Source: Exilispira sp. (GTDB taxonomy: Bacteria; Spirochaetota; JAAYUW01). Taken from it: a stretch of DNA of 39,077 bases. Position numbers and translations under genes: made by a program. Below, one piece after another: positions 34,392 to 39,077 of this stretch (position 1 is its first letter; each line of letters begins with the position of its first letter). Location of the stretch: NCBI GenBank assembly GCA_012517545.1, contig JAAYUW010000105.1:1-39077 (forward strand). Reading direction: 5' to 3'. The notes under the pieces are model-generated. The model saw only the letters and a program-made list of their open reading frames with translations. It made no database searches and was not told the DNA's origin.

Positions 34392-34820
34392 TTATCTTAA
34401 CACAAGGTTAACAAGGTTGTAATCCTGTTTTAATAGATCAAGCATTGCTGAATATACGAGAGTAGTTTTAGATAGATCTGTATTTTCTCTATCTATGTCA
34501 ACATTATTGCCATCATTTCTTATTGAGCTTGCATAATCCAGAACTCTTTTAGGAGTGACAGAATCCCATGGAATCGGAATCTCAAATGGTATATGCTTTT
34601 CATTTGTAATGCGAGCATCAAGTTTTTCATCACTATTTTCCGAGGCAAGCGCTCTTTTAAGCTGCGCCTCAAAAGTCACCGAAGATCTCTTGAATCCGGG
34701 TGTTTCTGAGTTAGCAATATTGTTTGCTATAGTTGAATATCTAAAATTTTGAGCCTCTATTCCTTTCTTCAAAAGTTCAAAGGTTTTATGTGAAAAATTA
34801 TTTATTCCAAAATCCAGCAT
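34392..34820 (-). CDS. flgB: Flagellar basal-body rod protein FlgB
   Basis: A 142-residue proximal rod protein of the flagellum. The N-terminal rod signature IANNIANSETPGFKR (31-45) and the C-terminal helix ending LVYSAMLDLLKQDYNLVNLV fit the family. It is exported by the flagellar type III system, so it has no signal peptide. GAGG lies six bases before the ATG, and a promoter candidate is at 34900-34928. The usual partners flgC and fliE are not downstream; instead there is a repeat-rich gap and the mre operon. FlgB is intact, so the rod genes must lie elsewhere in the genome. Confidence 0.92.
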   Translation of the reverse strand: MLDFGINNFSHKTFELLKKGIEAQNFRYSTIANNIANSETPGFKRSSVTFEAQLKRALASENSDEKLDARITNEKHIPFEIPIPWDSVTPKRVLDYASSIRNDGNNVDIDRENTDLSKTTLVYSAMLDLLKQDYNLVNLVLR

Positions 34821-34895
34821 TTTTTGCCTCGTTTAAGATTTTTAATAACAATCCAGAATACATTCCAAAGTACAACAGTCAAAAGTTCGAGAACA
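34809..34895 (-). repeat. Duplicated leader of flgB, copy 2, with a heptad remnant (copy F)
   Basis: CAAAATCCAGCATTTTTTGC at its left end and CAACAGTCAAAAGTTCGAGA (34873-34892) at its right end match copy 1 in the same order and orientation. The 34873-34892 part is a worn heptad unit. Confidence 0.6.
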
Positions 34896-34899
34896 GGAA

Positions 34900-34928
34900 T
34901 TTATAAAACAATAAAAAACTCAAGTTAA
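34900..34928 (-). promoter_or_regulatory. Candidate promoter of flgB
   Basis: On the minus strand TTAACT (34923-34928) and TATAAA (34900-34905) are separated by 17 bases. The start site would leave a leader of about 70 bases that includes the heptad remnant. By eye only. Confidence 0.4.
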
Positions 34929-35048
34929 CGGATAATCAGATATTATTTTAAAAATAAAACAGATAAGATTTTATACATTTTTTAATTTTTTTCGGCATAA
35001 TTTATAAAACTTAAATAAAGAATTTTACAATATTTCGATACATATAGT

Positions 35049-36401
35049 ATGGGAACAAAGAAGATGAAAAAGAAAATGCTTGTTATTTCCATGATTCTTT
35101 TACTTCTATCAACATTACAGCTTTATGCATATTCTATAGATGATTTTATCGAAGATCTTTTAAAATACACCAGTGGCTCTCTTTCCTCAAAGGAAAATGA
35201 GATTATTAAAAAAAGAATTGAAATTTTTATAAAGCAGATAAAGGTTGATGATAATTTACGAGATAACCTTGCTATAAAAATCTCATCTTTAAATTCCGAT
35301 CAACAACTCAAGATTTTTAATATCTTAAAGATTTATCTTAGCGACGAACAACTTATTTATCTATTTTCCTATAATTTTCCATATTATAAAAATTCACTTT
35401 TGAATATAGAAAAAACAAAATTAAACGATTCTTTTACCGGACCTCACGGAACCCCTGATAATAGTAATATCGCTATAAAAGAAGAAAAAACCTCTGCCGA
35501 TCAACAAACTGAAAACGAGGGTGATCCTCAGTTAAATAAAGAGAATGAAAAAGAACAAGATGAAACGATAGAGAATGATGATACAAACGATACAAATACT
35601 CAAACACAGAGTAACGCTTCGGGACAATCATCCGGAGTAAATACAGGCACGAATACAGGTGCAGATTCAAATTCAAGTTCAGGAACAGGAACAAATTCAA
35701 ATACAGGAGCAAATCAGACTCAAGGTGGCAACAAAAATGGCTCCAATAGCAATTCTAATGGAAGCTCAAACCCTGTAACTTCGGCAAATGCAACAAAAAG
35801 CAATAATCAAAGCAATAATCAAAGCAACAACCAGGACAATACTCAAAACAACAATTCAAACAACTACGCAAATAACTACCTTTCCAGTATTAAGGTCCCT
35901 GATTTACCGGAACTCAACAAAACATATACACAAAGCGAGCTTAACCTTATTTATGCTGAAGGATATAAACTCTTCTATAAGTCAGATTTTGAAGGTGCAT
36001 TTGTGAAATTCTGGATCTGCTTTAAAGAAAGCTTCAATATTGAAAATTCAGCTTATTATCTTGCACTGATCTATGAAAAAAATAAAGAAATTGATAATGC
36101 ACTTACCTTCTACAAAATTTCCCTCGAAATAAACATTAAAAAAACTAATATTGAACCTAAAATGGTCGGGTTCCTATATAAGAAAATTGGAACTCTCTTT
36201 ATAAATCAGAAATCTTATGAACAGGCAATAATCTACTTTAAAAAAGGGATCGAGTTCTACCCGACAGACAATGAACTTTACTTTTATACAGGGTTTTGTT
36301 ACTATAAACTTATGGATTATGAAAAGGCGAAAGAATATTTCACAAAGGCTTCAAAGCTTGGAAATCTTCAGGCAAATGAATATTTAAAGCTCTTGAACTA
36401 A
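35049..36401 (+). CDS. Exported TPR protein with long Asn/Ser/Gly/Thr linker
   Basis: A 450-residue exported protein. A signal peptide (about 1-27, end LQLYAYS) is followed by a helical domain (about 28-125), an acidic and then uncharged low-complexity linker (about 140-275, dominated by Asn, Ser, Gly, Thr and Gln) and a C-terminal TPR domain of four or five repeats (about 288-450; for example YEQAIIYFKKGIEFYPTDNE). The start could be ATG 35049 or ATG 35064, five codons later, which begins a more ordinary signal peptide; neither has a strong ribosome-binding site. It is divergent from flgB and convergent with the DUF115-like gene. The role is unknown; the layout suggests a periplasmic scaffold on a flexible tether. 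Confidence 0.75.
   Translation: MGTKKMKKKMLVISMILLLLSTLQLYAYSIDDFIEDLLKYTSGSLSSKENEIIKKRIEIFIKQIKVDDNLRDNLAIKISSLNSDQQLKIFNILKIYLSDEQLIYLFSYNFPYYKNSLLNIEKTKLNDSFTGPHGTPDNSNIAIKEEKTSADQQTENEGDPQLNKENEKEQDETIENDDTNDTNTQTQSNASGQSSGVNTGTNTGADSNSSSGTGTNSNTGANQTQGGNKNGSNSNSNGSSNPVTSANATKSNNQSNNQSNNQDNTQNNNSNNYANNYLSSIKVPDLPELNKTYTQSELNLIYAEGYKLFYKSDFEGAFVKFWICFKESFNIENSAYYLALIYEKNKEIDNALTFYKISLEINIKKTNIEPKMVGFLYKKIGTLFINQKSYEQAIIYFKKGIEFYPTDNELYFYTGFCYYKLMDYEKAKEYFTKASKLGNLQANEYLKLLN
35809..35844 (+). repeat. 12-base tandem repeat encoding SNNQ
   Basis: Three copies of AGCAATAATCAA, the third with changes (AGCAACAACCAG), in frame within the linker of the TPR gene. Such repeats can change in copy number by slippage. 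Confidence 0.7.
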
Positions 36402-36440
36402 AATTCAACATTTCACTTCAAAGTGTCTGCTCTGATTGCT

Positions 36441-37937
36441 TCATCCCTGCGAGATTCTATAATATAGATCTACTTCATCTTTTACAGGCAAAGATTTCAG
36501 GCTTTTTTTGTATATTGGAAATTTATTTCTATTCTCGATATATAACTTTGTCTCGTAATTTTGTAAGGTTTTAAAGTAATCTGATTTATTCATAACATAT
36601 CTATATAGAGGATAAAACCTGTGATGAGTTGGCTTTTCATCACTATTGAAGCCTGAGCCTATAAGAAATATAGTATTTTTATAAATTTGTGAAGCATTTT
36701 TTGATATTAATCCCTTATAAAATGTTGTCAGAGTCGCTCCATAAAACGGAAAAACTGGAAGAAAAAATTTTGTAAGAATAGTTCTCTCCTGCTCTGTATC
36801 AAGACTTACAAATATCGGATTCTGTCTTAAACTTCTTAAAATAGCAGGATGAACTATGAATGATGTTATCAAAGGCAAATCGAAATCTTCTATCTGATAA
36901 TACCCAAAAAAACCTGCATCGAAAAAAATCTGAAAAGAAGGATCTACGCCGTAACTACGTAAAAGATTGACAGTTGAAGGTATGGAAATTGAAAGATAAT
37001 TATGTGAAATATTTTTTCGCATCTTATCATCAAGTTTTTCCATAAAATCGAGTACACTTTTAGATGCACCCCACAAAATTAGATCTTTTTCCATCAAAAT
37101 GTGAGCAAATGCATTGAAATTCTCGACCATCCAGGCTCTTTCATTTACAAGATTAACATTTCTTTTTATATTACTCTGCCAGAGTCTCTCAAAGTATTGT
37201 TCGGTAAGATCTGACTTTAATTGTCGTTCCGTTATAGCTTTTATGCTTTCAACAAGAAAAAGCAGATGATCACTTTGAAAAAATTCAAACTTATTTGATG
37301 CTATTCTTACACTAAAAAAGTTTTTGGTTTTATACTGCGAAGGGGATGTTTCTATATGAAGCTTAATCTTCTGCATCCCATAATTTATCAAAATCTCTTC
37401 AAAACTTTGAGAAACAGCCTGTATAAAAAGATTTAAATCGGTTGATATTGATATTTCAAGTCCATTTTTACTTGAAGTAATTTGAATTTTTTCAAGATTT
37501 TTTTTGAAGTCTTCGGTAAAAGAGTCGTAATTTGAATCAAACATTAAAAGTTTTGTGTTATTAAAGCTCAGGACACTCCAATCTATCAAAAAAAGACTGA
37601 AAAAAAAGGTAAAAAAGGATGTAAAGATAACAATCTTTTCCTTTAAACCTCGAAAAATTTGATTATAGTTATTTGCAAGAGCATAAAGGGAAAGAGCTGA
37701 ACAGTTTTCAATAACAAAAATAACCTCTTTTTTCTCGATGTCAGAAAAGTCTATCCTTGAAAGTGGATTGTATCTTGAATACAGATAAAAGTTCTCAAAT
37801 GCAATAACTGGATTGCCATCAAACGCAATTTTTAAAAGAGGAAAGATATTATTGTAAAGTTTGCCTTTAAAATTTTCGGAAAAATCAAAAAACTCACAGT
37901 TCCTGTTAAAAATTCCCTTAAAATCGCTTTCAGTCAC
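36441..37937 (-). CDS. DUF115-like protein (motility-associated family), diverged
   Basis: A protein of about 498 residues that resembles the large DUF115 (MptE-like) proteins encoded near flagellar genes in spirochaetes and other bacteria, some of which act as flagellin-modifying glycosyltransferases. Points in favour are FENFYLYSRYNPLSR near the N-terminus (family pattern LHSxYdPxxEA), the later LILWGASKSVLDF where a glycine-rich GAGPSLD loop is normal, and RSYGVDPSFQIFFDAGFFGYY. The glycine-rich loop is degenerate. The frame is open to ATG 38009, which would overlap pyrG by 80 bases; I prefer GTG 37937, overlapping the pyrG stop by only 8 bases. Strand and overlap suggest co-transcription with pyrG. 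Confidence 0.6.
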   Translation of the reverse strand: MTESDFKGIFNRNCEFFDFSENFKGKLYNNIFPLLKIAFDGNPVIAFENFYLYSRYNPLSRIDFSDIEKKEVIFVIENCSALSLYALANNYNQIFRGLKEKIVIFTSFFTFFFSLFLIDWSVLSFNNTKLLMFDSNYDSFTEDFKKNLEKIQITSSKNGLEISISTDLNLFIQAVSQSFEEILINYGMQKIKLHIETSPSQYKTKNFFSVRIASNKFEFFQSDHLLFLVESIKAITERQLKSDLTEQYFERLWQSNIKRNVNLVNERAWMVENFNAFAHILMEKDLILWGASKSVLDFMEKLDDKMRKNISHNYLSISIPSTVNLLRSYGVDPSFQIFFDAGFFGYYQIEDFDLPLITSFIVHPAILRSLRQNPIFVSLDTEQERTILTKFFLPVFPFYGATLTTFYKGLISKNASQIYKNTIFLIGSGFNSDEKPTHHRFYPLYRYVMNKSDYFKTLQNYETKLYIENRNKFPIYKKSLKSLPVKDEVDLYYRISQG

Positions 37938-39005
37938 TGCTTTTAGCTCTTTTATTTTTATATTCCAAAGCTTTTTTAATAAAATTACAAAATATAGGAT
38001 GCGGCTCAAAAGGCTTGGATTTGAACTCAGGATGAAACTGAACTCCTATTCCGAAGGGGTGATCTGCCCATTCAACAATCTCAGTCAGATTTTTTTCTTT
38101 ATTTTTGCCAGATATTATAAATCCATTTTCACAAAACAGCTTTTCATATTCATTATTGAACTCATATCTATGCCTATGTCTTTCACTGACACTGGTTTCT
38201 TTGTAAATCTTAAAGGCAAGGGTATCTTTTTTGATCTCACACTGATAAGCACCAAGCCTCATCGTCCCACCTTTCTTATCGATAGATTTCTGGTCTTCCA
38301 TGATATGTATAACGGGATGCAAAGTTTCGGAAAACTCCGAAGAGTTAGCATCCTTAATTCCCAGGACATTTCTGGCAAATTCTATTGTCATACATTGCAT
38401 ACCAAGACATATCCCAAAATAAGGTATCTTGCATTCCCTGGCTTTTTTAATAATCGATATTTTCCCTTCTATTCCTCTATTCCCAAATCCACCAGGAACT
38501 AAAATACCATCTGCTTGAGTTGTTATACTATCTATTATCGAAGAATCTCCTTCCACTTCTTCGGAATCCACCTTGATAATATTTAAATCAACCTGATTAA
38601 ATATTGCAGCATGCTTTAAGGCTTCATAAACTGATTTATACGCATCGTTAAGTTTTATATATTTTCCAACAACTGCAATTGTTACCTTTTCCTTTTTTTT
38701 CGATAGAATACTGTCAACTTTGATCCACTTATCAAGATCAACTTCTTCAACCTTTAGATCAAGTTTATCACATATTTTTTCACCTAACTTTTGCTTTGTA
38801 TATATTATTGGCAATCTATAGACAGAATCAACATCTGGAGCCTCAAATAGATCTTCTTCCTGTATTGAGCAGAAAAGTGCAATCTTTCTTCTCATATCTT
38901 TTGTAAGACTCCCCGAAATTCTGGTCATAATTATATCTGGAACAATACCAATCTGTCGAAGCATCGCCACACTATGCTGTGATGGTTTTGTCTTGTACCG
39001 AAACG
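37930..39005 (-). CDS. pyrG: CTP synthase, 3' part only
   Basis: The C-terminal part (about 350 residues) of CTP synthase, which makes CTP from UTP, ATP and glutamine. Recognisable sequence starts at KTKPSQHSVAMLRQIGI, a conserved place near residue 220 of full-length enzymes (about 540 residues). The rest of the synthase domain and the whole glutaminase domain follow, with nucleophile Cys in FGICLGMQCM and the His-Glu pair in QFHPEF. The ATP-binding N-terminal part is missing. The open frame continues to an ATG at 39060, but its first 20 residues bear no likeness to CTP synthase. The gene is therefore cut by a breakpoint near 39000, either a contig-end join or a real rearrangement. Confidence 0.9.
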
Positions 39006-39077
39006 ACTTTAGCTGTGACTTTCTGACCGTTGATGGTGGCATCCACGTCTTCACCGACATGATATCGGTCGGCTAAT
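38996..39077 (-). other. Foreign, higher-GC coding fragment at right edge
   Basis: The last 80 bases are about 50% GC against about one third in the neighbourhood. On the minus strand the frame different from pyrG reads as clean protein (ADRYHVGEDVDATINGQKVT, then AKVVSVQDK) and reaches a stop inside pyrG. The pyrG frame in this stretch has a TAG at 39073-39075. It appears to be the tail of an unrelated gene joined to pyrG. Confidence 0.55.

Noticed and set aside
37861-38502. Plus-strand 213-residue open frame opposite pyrG and the DUF115-like gene
   Set aside because: It is antisense to clear CTP synthase coding sequence and shows no family resemblance.

Overview
The window is about 39 kb of AT-rich DNA, roughly one third GC by eye. 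It most likely comes from a motile Gram-negative-type bacterium, and a spirochaete-like lineage fits best. The reasons are a flagellar rod gene (flgB), a CheY-type regulator, an mreBCD-mrdA-rodA cell-shape operon, a full Bat (von Willebrand/TPR) operon, a DUF115-like motility-associated protein and many anchored TPR proteins with signal peptides. The lineage is an inference from gene content; no rRNA is present. No phage, insertion sequence or CRISPR array was seen.

Layout. The left edge (1-327) holds a decayed minus-strand coding remnant. A plus-strand pair follows: a DHH phosphoesterase and a GH42 beta-galactosidase. Next comes a minus-strand stretch with an anchored alpha/beta-hydrolase-like protein lacking the nucleophile serine, NADP-type glutamate dehydrogenase, a PEGA-domain envelope protein, and prfB (RF2) with cheY. 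A nitrilase-family amidohydrolase and tRNA-Leu(CAG) lie on the plus strand at 10.4-11.3 kb.

The centre (11.8-22.7 kb) is one plus-strand gene cluster: MoxR ATPase, DUF58, a BatD-like anchored protein, BatA, BatB, a BatC-like TPR protein, BatD, BatE (TPR plus SH3), then an OmpR-type histidine kinase and response regulator. The gene pairs BatA/BatB, TPR/BatD, BatD/BatE and kinase/regulator overlap, and the kinase frame starts just after BatE. This suggests an envelope-integrity system with its own signalling pair. The kinase frame carries an in-frame TAA at codon 10 if read from the only upstream ATG.

From 34.1 back to 23.8 kb runs a minus-strand cell-shape operon: TPR protein, mreB, mreC, mreD, mrdA (PBP2), rodA, a TIGR03960/DUF2344 radical SAM protein and a SpoU methyltransferase, ending at a clear terminator. 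Beyond it are flgB without flgC/fliE, a TPR protein with a long Asn/Ser/Gly/Thr linker, a DUF115-like gene, and a 3' part of pyrG that breaks into unrelated, higher-GC sequence in the last ~80 bases.

The main unexplained structure is a dispersed family of short intergenic repeats built from tandem 7-base units (consensus NGACTTT on one strand, AAAGTCN on the other), found in both orientations at eight places, all in non-coding gaps. Two of these lie in near-duplicate leader regions: the flgB ribosome-binding and start region (including the first six codons) is repeated just upstream of the TPR-mreB operon, where it opens a 25-codon leader ORF ending 3 bases before the TPR gene.
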